A program made the position numbers and the translations under genes. From Lysobacterales bacterium (GTDB taxonomy: Bacteria > Pseudomonadota > Gammaproteobacteria > Xanthomonadales > SZUA-38), in NCBI GenBank assembly GCA_030065125.1, contig JASJDM010000005.1, positions 1 to 64,000 on the forward strand: DNA of 64,000 bases, given 5' to 3'. Shown here in pieces: positions 57,011-64,000 of the stretch. Position 1 is the stretch's first letter, and each line of letters starts with the position of its first letter. The notes beneath the pieces were generated by a model. It saw nothing but the letters and a program-made list of their open reading frames with translations, did no database searches and was not told where the DNA came from.

Positions 57011-58624
57011 CTAGTTTTTATCATGCCAGGCGTTAGTGATGGGATAGCGGCGGTCGCGGCCGAAGGCCCGGGGGGTTACGCGGCATCCGGGGGCGGACTG
57101 GCGGCGTTTGTATTCGTTGATCAGGACCAGCCGGGCCACCTTACGAACAGTCTCGTGGTCAAAATCCGCGGCGATGGACTCCACCGACTCGTCCTGTTCC
57201 ACATAGCGGGCCAGGATCTCGTCCAGCACGGGGTACGGCGGCAGCGAGTCTTCGTCCTTCTGGTCCGGCGCCAGTTCCGCTGACGGCGGGCGATCGATGA
57301 TGCCCTGGGGAACGGCAGGTGACAGTTGGTTGCGATACTCGGCCAGGGCATACACGCGGGTTTTCACGCAGTCTTTGATGGGGTTGTAGCCGCCGCACAT
57401 ATCCCCGTAGATGGTGCAGTAGCCCACAGCCACCTCGCTCTTATTGCCCGTGGTCAGCAGCATCGCACCGGACTTATTGGAGATGGCCATCAGCATGTTG
57501 CCACGGATCCGCGCCTGGATGTTTTCCTCGGTGATGTCGGGTTCGGCACCGGCAAACACCGGGGCCAATTCGTCCAGGTAGACCTCGAAGGCCGACTCGA
57601 TGGACACCACCTGGTAATCGATCCCCAGGATTTCCGCCTGTTCCCGGGCCAGGTCCAGGCTCAGCTGGGAGGTATGTCGCGACGGCAGCATGACCGCCTG
57701 GACGTTGTCTGCCCCCAGGGCATCCACCGCGATGGCGGCGGTCAACCCGGAGTCGATACCCCCGGAAAGGCCCAGCAGCACCCGCTGGAACCCGTTCTTG
57801 CGCACATAGTCCCGGGTGCCGCGTACCAGGGTCTGGTAGATGGCGGTGAGCTGGTCCTCCGGGCCGTCGGGTTCCCAGTCCACGGCGTGAATCCTGCCGC
57901 CGTAAAACCCGAACTGGAACAGGCCGTCGGAGTACATCGACGTCGGCCCGATGACCTCCCCGTCTGGGTGAATCGCGAACGAGCGTCCATCAAAAACCAG
58001 CTCGTCCTGTCCGCCGACCAGGTTGGCGTAGACAATGGGCAAACCGGTTTCCGTGGCCCGGTGTGCCAGGGCCTGCTCTCGGTTCAGGCGTTTGTTTTCA
58101 TGGAACGGGGAAGCGTTGGGAATGACCAGTACGTCACAGCCGTGGGCCGCCGCCTTACGGGCGGGCTCCTGTTCCCAGATGTCCTCACAGATCAGCAGGC
58201 CAACCCGCACACCGTTGAGTGTGACGGTGACCGGATCGCGGCCGGCATCAAAATAACGCTTCTCGTCAAATACTGCGTAATTGGGCAGCGCCTGCTTGAA
58301 ATAGCGCGCGATGATTTCACCGTCGCGGATCCAGCTGACCGCATTGTAGAGTCGATCGGACACCGGCATGGGATGCCCCACCAGGGTGTCGATACCGGTG
58401 ATGGATTCCGCGATCCGCTGCAGCGCCAGCAGGGTGTGTTCAACAAAGCCGCGACGGTAAAGCAGATCCTCCGGCGGGTAGCCGGTCAGGCACAGCTCCG
58501 GCAGCACCACCAAATCGGAACCCAGGGCCCGCGCCTCGGCCGCTGCCTGGATGACGCGCTCTGCGTTACCGTCTACGTCGCCAACGGGAAAATCCCGCTG
58601 GACCACGGCAATTCTGAGGGTCAC
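57011..58624 (-). CDS. nadE: Glutamine-dependent NAD+ synthetase
   Basis: This is a 537-residue two-domain enzyme that amidates deaminated NAD. The N-terminal nitrilase-type glutaminase has Glu in [14 protein letters not shown], Lys in FDEKRYFD and Cys in LLICEDIWE. The C-terminal synthetase has the ATP-pyrophosphatase loop [21 protein letters not shown] and [24 protein letters not shown]. Glutamine use is therefore expected rather than ammonia only. It lies 15 bases after sucD and may be co-transcribed with sucCD. REP-like repeats flank its 3' end. Confidence 0.95.
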   Translation of the reverse strand: MTLRIAVVQRDFPVGDVDGNAERVIQAAAEARALGSDLVVLPELCLTGYPPEDLLYRRGFVEHTLLALQRIAESITGIDTLVGHPMPVSDRLYNAVSWIRDGEIIARYFKQALPNYAVFDEKRYFDAGRDPVTVTLNGVRVGLLICEDIWEQEPARKAAAHGCDVLVIPNASPFHENKRLNREQALAHRATETGLPIVYANLVGGQDELVFDGRSFAIHPDGEVIGPTSMYSDGLFQFGFYGGRIHAVDWEPDGPEDQLTAIYQTLVRGTRDYVRKNGFQRVLLGLSGGIDSGLTAAIAVDALGADNVQAVMLPSRHTSQLSLDLAREQAEILGIDYQVVSIESAFEVYLDELAPVFAGAEPDITEENIQARIRGNMLMAISNKSGAMLLTTGNKSEVAVGYCTIYGDMCGGYNPIKDCVKTRVYALAEYRNQLSPAVPQGIIDRPPSAELAPDQKDEDSLPPYPVLDEILARYVEQDESVESIAADFDHETVRKVARLVLINEYKRRQSAPGCRVTPRAFGRDRRYPITNAWHDKN

Positions 58625-58639
58625 GTCCCGTGCTGCGGG

Positions 58640-59509
58640 TCAGAGCTTGTCGGCAATGGCTGCACCAAGGTCGGCCGGAGACCGTACGGTGGTGACACCC
58701 GCAGCCTGCAGCGCTTCGAACTTGGCTTCCGCCGTGCCCTTGCCGCCAGCGATGATGGCACCGGCGTGGCCCATGCGCTTGCCCTTGGGCGCGGTGACAC
58801 CGGCAATGTAGGCCACTACGGGTTTCGTCACGTACTGGCTGATGAATTCTGCGGCATCTTCTTCGGCGCTGCCGCCAATCTCGCCCACCATGATAATGCC
58901 TTCGGTTTCCGGGTCGTCCTGGAACTGACGCAGGCAGTCGATGAAATTCATGCCCTGGATGGGATCGCCGCCGATGCCGATGCAGGTCGTCTGTCCCAGA
59001 CCGGCCAGGGTGGTCTGATACACGGCTTCATAGGTCAGGGTGCCGGACCGCGATACAACGCCTACCTTACCGGGCGAATGGATGCTGCCCGGCATGATTC
59101 CGATCTTGCAGGCCCCGGGTGTAATGATGCCCGGACAGTTGGGTCCGATCAGGTAGACATCATCCATGTCTGCCAGCACCGCCTTGACCCGCATCATGTC
59201 CAGCACCGGGATACCCTCGGTGATGCAGACAATGACACGAATGCCGGCGTCCGCTGCCTCCAGGATCGCGTCAGCAGCGAACGGTGGCGGCACATAAATT
59301 ACCGACGCGTCAGCGCCAGTGGTTTCGACCGCCTGCTCCATGGTATTGAACACCGGCAGGTCCAGGTGGGTCTGGCCGCCCTTGCCGGGGGTCACTCCAC
59401 CAACCAGCTGGGTGCCGTACTCGATAGCCTGCTCGGAATGGTAGGTGCCCTCTTTCCCGGTGAAGCCCTGGCAGATGACCTTTGTGTCCTTGTTAATCAG
59501 TACGCTCAT
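58640..59509 (-). CDS. sucD: Succinyl-CoA synthetase alpha subunit
   Basis: This 289-residue subunit binds CoA and carries the phospho-histidine. From Met at 59509 the sequence starts [23 protein letters not shown], as in the family. [16 protein letters not shown] and His248 in [15 protein letters not shown] are intact. Partner of SucC 10 bases upstream in the TCA cycle step succinyl-CoA to succinate with nucleotide triphosphate formation. An in-frame Met 16 codons earlier lies inside sucC and is unlikely. Confidence 0.96.
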   Translation of the reverse strand: MSVLINKDTKVICQGFTGKEGTYHSEQAIEYGTQLVGGVTPGKGGQTHLDLPVFNTMEQAVETTGADASVIYVPPPFAADAILEAADAGIRVIVCITEGIPVLDMMRVKAVLADMDDVYLIGPNCPGIITPGACKIGIMPGSIHSPGKVGVVSRSGTLTYEAVYQTTLAGLGQTTCIGIGGDPIQGMNFIDCLRQFQDDPETEGIIMVGEIGGSAEEDAAEFISQYVTKPVVAYIAGVTAPKGKRMGHAGAIIAGGKGTAEAKFEALQAAGVTTVRSPADLGAAIADKL

Positions 59510-59519
59510 TGTCTTGTCC

Positions 59520-60680
59520 TCAACCCGCAGCCGCCACGGCTTTCTGGGCGCCGTCATTCAGGTCTTCTGCTGAAGTGATCTCCAGGTCCGTTTCGTCCAG
59601 CATCTTGCGGCCCTTTTCCTGGTTGGTACCTTCCAGGCGAACGATCACCGGAACCGATACCCCCACTTCCTGGAAGGCAGAAATCACCCCCTCGGCAATG
59701 GTGTCACAGCGTACGATGCCGCCAAATATGTTGACGAGGATGGCTTTGACCGTGTCGCTGGAGGTAATCAACTTGAAGGCCTCGGCCACCCGCTCAGCGG
59801 TGGCGTTGCCGCCTACATCCAGGAAGTTTGCGGGCTCACCGCCGTTGAGTTTGATCACATCCATGGTGGCCATGGCCAGACCGGCGCCGTTCACCATGCA
59901 GCCAATGTTGCCATCCAGGGTGACGTAGTTGAGGCCGTGCCGGGCGGCCGCTGCCTCGGTCGGGTCTTCCTGGGATTCGTCCCGCATCTCGGCCAGCTCG
60001 GGGTGGCGGAACAGGGCGTTACTGTCCGCATTGATCTTGGCATCCAGGGCCAGCAGGTCGCCGGAGCCGGTAATGACCAGAGGATTGACCTCGATCAGGG
60101 AAAGATCCTTTTCCACGAACAGGCGGTGCAGACCCAGCATGATCTTCGTGAGCTGGCCCACCTGGCGGGAATTGAGTCCCAGAGCAAATCCCATCTTGCG
60201 GCACTGGTAGGCCTGCAGTCCTTCGGTATTGTCGACCTCCACCGTGATGATCTGGTCCGGCGTCTCGGCGGCCACCGTTTCGATGTCCACGCCGCCGGCC
60301 GCCGACGCCATGTAGGTCACGCACTTGTTGGTGCGGTCCACCAGGCCGCTGAGGTACAACTCCTGGTCGATGTCGATGGCTTCACCAATCAGCACCCGGT
60401 GCACCGGCATGGCAACCCCGCCGGTCTGGTAGGTCTCGATGGTCATGCCCAGCATCTTGTCAGCCACCGAACGCAGGTCGTTCAGGCTGCCGGCCAGCTT
60501 GACGCCACCCGCCTTGCCACGCCCACCGGCGTGCACCTGAGCCTTGACCACCCAGGCTTCTCCGCCAATGGCCTTGGCGGCATCCACCGCCTCGTCGATG
60601 GTCGAGGCAACGCGCCCCCTGGGCACGGGCACTCCGTACTGTTCAAACAGGTCCTTGGCTTGATATTCGTGAAAATTCAT
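59520..60680 (-). CDS. sucC: Succinyl-CoA synthetase beta subunit
   Basis: This is a 386-residue ATP-grasp subunit that binds nucleotide and the phosphate loop. [21 protein letters not shown] opens it. [31 protein letters not shown] and the C-terminal [18 protein letters not shown] and [17 protein letters not shown] are typical. It heads the sucC-sucD-nadE unit and is divergent from pilS across 257 bases. The RBS AGAGGCTCC precedes the ATG. Nucleotide specificity (ATP or GTP) cannot be told. Confidence 0.96.
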   Translation of the reverse strand: MNFHEYQAKDLFEQYGVPVPRGRVASTIDEAVDAAKAIGGEAWVVKAQVHAGGRGKAGGVKLAGSLNDLRSVADKMLGMTIETYQTGGVAMPVHRVLIGEAIDIDQELYLSGLVDRTNKCVTYMASAAGGVDIETVAAETPDQIITVEVDNTEGLQAYQCRKMGFALGLNSRQVGQLTKIMLGLHRLFVEKDLSLIEVNPLVITGSGDLLALDAKINADSNALFRHPELAEMRDESQEDPTEAAAARHGLNYVTLDGNIGCMVNGAGLAMATMDVIKLNGGEPANFLDVGGNATAERVAEAFKLITSSDTVKAILVNIFGGIVRCDTIAEGVISAFQEVGVSVPVIVRLEGTNQEKGRKMLDETDLEITSAEDLNDGAQKAVAAAG

Positions 60681-60937
60681 TGGAGCCTCTTTTGCTGTTG
60701 ACTGCGTGTGTACCGCACATCGGCTGGACTCGACCGGAGCACTGAAAGCGGTGGCAACGGGTTACTTTTTCGGATGGCGTCCGGCGAAAAAAATGAGGTC
60801 GGTATTTTGGAGCAAACCGGGGGCCGAATCAAAGGATTGCGTATTCGACTTTAATCCATGGTGCGGGCGCCGGACTTTCACCTTGACACATCCTGGCGGC
60901 ACGTCTGGAACGGCTTCGCGGCCTGCTAAGATACGCC

Positions 60938-62644
60938 GTGATGAACGAACCTTCATCTACACCCATGGCGCGCTGGGCCCGGCTCTGGCGGGCTGATTCG
61001 ATCCCCGCCGGTGACCAGGTGGCCTGGCAGGTGCTCGAGTACCTGAATCTTTACCGCTGTTTTGTCGCGGTGCTGTTTGCCGGGCTGTTTTTTACGCCCA
61101 TCATGAGCGAAGCCATGTCCGGCGCGGATCTGCGCTGGGCCCGCAGCGTAACCGCAGCCTACCTGGTATTCGCACCGGTGCAGCTGCTGCTGGGCCGCTA
61201 CCGCCGCCGGGCATTCCGGCTGCATGGGATCGCCGGACTGGTATTCGATATCGTCGGCATAGTCCTGATGCTTCGGTTCCTGGGCGGGCTGGGCAGTGGT
61301 GTAGGAACCCTGCTGGTAGGCACCATGGGCGCGGCTGGAGCCATGCTGACCCTGCGCTTCGCCCTGACGGCAGCCGCGGCGGCCTCCATGGCGCTGCTGT
61401 GGCAGACCGTGCTGGATGTCTTCCACGGCCTGGAGTCCATGGCGGTACTGGCCCCCGCAGGCATGCTGGGTGGCGCCTATTTCGCCACGTCCCTGCTGGG
61501 CCACTATCTGGCTCGACGCACCCGGGAAAGTCATACCCTTGCCCAGCGCCAGTCCATAGACCTTGCACACCTGTCCAGGCTGAACGAGTTGATCGTGGCG
61601 CGCATGCGCACCGGCATCCTGATCGTGGACCAGAACGACCAGACCCACGTCATGAACGACGCCGCCTGGTACCTGATGGGCATGCCTCCCCAGCGGGCCG
61701 GCGAGCTGGCCCGCCTGTCACCGGATCTGCTGGAAGGGCTGTCGCACTGGCGAACCACAGGCCGGCATCAGAACCAACCCCTGCGCCTGGCCCATGGCGT
61801 TCCTGAGGTGGTGCCCCGTTTCGCCAGGTTGAGCGCGGATGAACTGTCGGAAACCCTGATCTTCCTGGAAGATACCAGCATGGTGTCGCGCCGGGCCCAG
61901 GAATTGACCCTGGCTTCACTGGGCAGGCTTTCCGCAACCATCGCCCATGAAATCCGCAACCCCCTGGCCGCCATCAGCCATTCGGCCCAGCTGCTGGCCG
62001 AATCCGAATCCCTCAGTTCAGCCGACCTGCGCCTGTCCCAGATCATCAATCGACACTGCACCCGGATGAACGAAATCATCGAGAACGTGCTGCAGCTGGC
62101 CCGCCAGGAACCACCCAAGCCGGAGGTACTTCAGCTGCGGGACTGGCTGGAGCATTTCGTCGAGGAACTCCCGCGCCACCAGGAGCTGGGTGACAGCCGG
62201 ATCGTCATGGCCCGGCCGGACAGCGACCTGGACGTGGTCGCGCTGGTTGATCCCGTGCAGCTCCAGCAAGTCTTGTGGAACCTGTGCCAGAACGCGCTGA
62301 AGTACGGCCGCAGGGACGGCAGGGCCGCCCAGGTGACCATCCGCCCGTCCCTGCTGGACGGACGAAAAGGGCCCGTCATTGACGTGATTGACCAGGGCCC
62401 CGGCGTGCCGGAGGAGGACGCGGACCGGATTTTTCAGCCGTTTTACACCTCCAGCGCCGACGGCACCGGCCTGGGGCTGTACCTGTGCCGACAGCTTTGT
62501 GCGTTAAACCAGGGAGACCTGGAATACATGCGAAACCCCGACGGCGGCAGTATTTTCCGCCTGTCGCTGCCCGCGGCGCCAGGCGCGCCCGGCGACAGTC
62601 GCCGGCGCCAGCAGGAGGGCCAGGGCCTGCAACCGGCCGGCTAA
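60938..62644 (+). CDS. pilS: PilS, sensor histidine kinase of type IV pilin expression
   Basis: This is a 568-residue membrane kinase. About six hydrophobic segments occur between residues 35 and 190, then a coiled linker, a PAS-like region (about 205-310) and the kinase core. The core has His337 in IAHEIRNPLAAISHSAQLL, the N box LWNLCQNALKYG, G1 DVIDQGPGVP and G2 GTGLGLYLCRQL. Known: PilS phosphorylates PilR to activate pilA with RpoN. A GTG at 60938 and an ATG at 60941 are adjacent alternatives, with no clear Shine-Dalgarno. TAAGAT at 60927-60932 could be a -10 element, giving a nearly leaderless message. pilR follows after 60 bases. Confidence 0.9.
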   Translation: MMNEPSSTPMARWARLWRADSIPAGDQVAWQVLEYLNLYRCFVAVLFAGLFFTPIMSEAMSGADLRWARSVTAAYLVFAPVQLLLGRYRRRAFRLHGIAGLVFDIVGIVLMLRFLGGLGSGVGTLLVGTMGAAGAMLTLRFALTAAAAASMALLWQTVLDVFHGLESMAVLAPAGMLGGAYFATSLLGHYLARRTRESHTLAQRQSIDLAHLSRLNELIVARMRTGILIVDQNDQTHVMNDAAWYLMGMPPQRAGELARLSPDLLEGLSHWRTTGRHQNQPLRLAHGVPEVVPRFARLSADELSETLIFLEDTSMVSRRAQELTLASLGRLSATIAHEIRNPLAAISHSAQLLAESESLSSADLRLSQIINRHCTRMNEIIENVLQLARQEPPKPEVLQLRDWLEHFVEELPRHQELGDSRIVMARPDSDLDVVALVDPVQLQQVLWNLCQNALKYGRRDGRAAQVTIRPSLLDGRKGPVIDVIDQGPGVPEEDADRIFQPFYTSSADGTGLGLYLCRQLCALNQGDLEYMRNPDGGSIFRLSLPAAPGAPGDSRRRQQEGQGLQPAG

Positions 62645-62704
62645 GCCGGATCTGGCCCGATAATTGCTTGGCAATTGACCGATCAGAATCGAAGTACACG
62701 GAAC

Positions 62705-64000
62705 ATGACCCGACCCCTCGCCCTCGTCATTGACGATGAGCCGGATATTCGTGAGCTGCTGGAGATCACCCTGTCCCGCATGGACCTGGAGGTGGAAGCC
62801 GCGGCGGACTGTGCCCAGGCCCGTGCCCTGCTGGAGCAGCATGCCTTCGATCTATGCTTCACCGACATGCGCCTGCCTGACGGCAACGGCATTGACCTGG
62901 TCAAGCACATCTCGCGCAACTACAGTGGCCTGCCGGTGGCGGTCATTACCGCCCACGGCAATACCGAGGCAGCGGTGGAGGCGCTGAAGTCGGGGGCGTT
63001 TGATTTTGTCTCAAAACCCGTCGATCTCACCGCATTGCGAGCCATGGTCAATACCGCGCTCAAGGTCAACCGCCCGGGCGAGGAAGGGCCGGCCCCAAGC
63101 CACGACCTGCTGGGCACCTCACGGGAAATCAACGCCGTCCGCCGACAGATCGAAAAGCTGGCTCGCAGCCAGGCACCCATCCACATCAGCGGCGAATCGG
63201 GGGTCGGCAAAGAACTGGCCGCGCGCATGATCCACGAGCGGGGCCCGCGCAGCGACGGTCCATTTGTGGCGGTCAATTGTGGCGCCATACCCACCGAGTT
63301 AATGGAAAGCGAGTTTTTTGGCCACAAGAAAGGCTCGTTTACCGGCGCCACGGCTGACAAACACGGGCTGTTCGAGGCCGCCACCGGCGGCACTATTTTC
63401 CTGGACGAAGTGGCCGATCTGCCGCTGCACATGCAGGTCAAACTGCTGCGGGTGATCCAGGAAAAATCAGTTCGGCCCATCGGCGCCACCCGCGAACAGT
63501 CGGTGGACGTTCGTATCCTCAGCGCAACCCACAAAAACCTTCTGGACCTGGTGCACGACGGCGACTTCCGCCAGGATCTCTACTACCGGATCAATGTCAT
63601 CGAACTGCACATGCCCGGTCTGCGGGAGCGGCCTGCGGACATTGCGCCCCTGGCCGACCATTTTCTTCGGCAGATAGCCCGGGACTGGCAGATGGAACCG
63701 GCGGGACTGAGCGAAGACGCCATTGCCGCCCTGCAGGACTACTCGTTCCCAGGCAACGTCCGCGAACTGCACAATATCCTGGAGCGGGCAGTGACCCTGT
63801 GTGAAGACGACCTGATTCGGGCCACTGACCTGCAGCTGCCGTCAGAACATGAACTGCCGGCACCCGGCGATTATGAACGCGGTAATCTGTCGCTGGAGGA
63901 ATACATGGGCAATATTGAGCGGGACGCCATAGTCCAGGCGCTGGAGGAAACCCGCTACAACAAGACCGCGGCGGCAAAAAAACTGGGAATCACCTTCCGC
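62705..64000 (+). CDS. pilR: PilR, NtrC-type response regulator (3' end outside window)
   Basis: This sigma-54-dependent activator is open through the right edge: 432 residues are visible of about 445-455 expected. The receiver has Asp10-Asp11, phospho-acceptor Asp54 (CFTDMRLPDG) and Lys104. The AAA+ domain (about 135-370) has Walker A GESGVGKE (Lys169), GSFTGA at 210-215 in place of the commoner GAFTGA, Walker B GTIFLDEVADL and the arginine-finger region FRQDLYYRINVIEL. A Fis-type helix-turn-helix begins near the edge (NKTAAAKKLGIT). With PilS it should activate pilA transcription. Confidence 0.93.
   Translation, partial: MTRPLALVIDDEPDIRELLEITLSRMDLEVEAAADCAQARALLEQHAFDLCFTDMRLPDGNGIDLVKHISRNYSGLPVAVITAHGNTEAAVEALKSGAFDFVSKPVDLTALRAMVNTALKVNRPGEEGPAPSHDLLGTSREINAVRRQIEKLARSQAPIHISGESGVGKELAARMIHERGPRSDGPFVAVNCGAIPTELMESEFFGHKKGSFTGATADKHGLFEAATGGTIFLDEVADLPLHMQVKLLRVIQEKSVRPIGATREQSVDVRILSATHKNLLDLVHDGDFRQDLYYRINVIELHMPGLRERPADIAPLADHFLRQIARDWQMEPAGLSEDAIAALQDYSFPGNVRELHNILERAVTLCEDDLIRATDLQLPSEHELPAPGDYERGNLSLEEYMGNIERDAIVQALEETRYNKTAAAKKLGITFR

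Noticed and set aside
57326..59578. A 750-codon open frame opposite nadE and sucD
   Set aside because: It spans two well-supported genes and their gap on the other strand; composition is that of a GC-rich shadow frame.

Overview
The window is GC-rich chromosomal DNA from a gammaproteobacterium. Two arrangements support this. From 192 to 19949 the gene order pilG-pilH-pilI-pilJ-pilK-chpA-chpB-chpC, with divergent gshB-tonB-yqgE-ruvX-pyrR-pyrB-pyrC', matches the order I know from Pseudomonas aeruginosa. From 57011 to the right edge, sucCD lie divergent from pilSR, as in Xanthomonas and Xylella. Together with the dispersed repeats, this suggests a free-living relative of the Lysobacterales/Chromatiales (Wenzhouxiangella-like). 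That placement is inference. No rRNA, tRNA, CRISPR array, phage or transposase gene was seen.

Layout. (1) 1-190: the edge of a REP-like palindrome and one copy of a dispersed hairpin repeat. (2) 192-13916, minus strand: the complete Pil-Chp chemosensory operon that controls type IV pili. (3) 14213-19949, plus strand: glutathione synthetase, TonB, YqgE, RuvX and a pyrimidine set that ends in a catalytically dead dihydroorotase homologue. (4) 19964-34594: an accessory stretch with an aldo/keto reductase, a Spy-like protein, a GST, a subclass B1 metallo-beta-lactamase resembling NDM, a DRG/TGS-type GTPase, a probable cis-3-hydroxyproline dehydratase, an OFA-family MFS transporter, a divergent SDR/HxlR pair, a crotonase, a secreted protein of unknown function, a glutaredoxin-DinB fusion and a K+-dependent-type membrane pyrophosphatase. 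(5) 34920-47637: a nitroreductase, then an acyl-CoA locus. An AMACR-ACAD-MaoC-MaoC set reads left from a TetR regulator. A CitE-like lyase, methylmalonyl-CoA mutase, propionyl-CoA carboxylase, MeaB and epimerase read right. (6) 47638-48095: a repeat-rich intergenic region. (7) 48096-53196: a GntR/FadR regulator, membrane-fusion protein and RND pump in one operon. (8) 53265-56528: a D-aminoacylase-like protein, an ornithine cyclodeaminase/ketimine reductase homologue and a GFA-domain protein. (9) 56529-57010: a REP cluster. (10) 57011-64000: NAD synthetase, SucD and SucC on the minus strand, then PilS and PilR on the plus strand. PilR is cut by the window edge roughly 13-20 residues before its expected end.

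How the genes fit together. Two separate parts of the type IV pilus control system are present: Pil-Chp and PilSR. The acyl-CoA locus can plausibly convert methyl-branched acyl-CoA towards propionyl-CoA, although no thiolase is present, and then carry propionyl-CoA to succinyl-CoA. SucCD encode the enzyme that consumes succinyl-CoA. The CitE-like lyase overlaps the mutase gene by 8 bases and may protect the B12 enzyme. Three divergent or autogenous regulators (HxlR, TetR, GntR) each have a readable pair of palindromic operators.

Most of the window is well-known biology. The items I would follow up first are the NDM-like metallo-beta-lactamase (22088-22825), the lyase-mutase coupling (39644-42659), the dispersed hairpin repeat and the 31-bp-arm perfect inverted repeat at 32335-32405.
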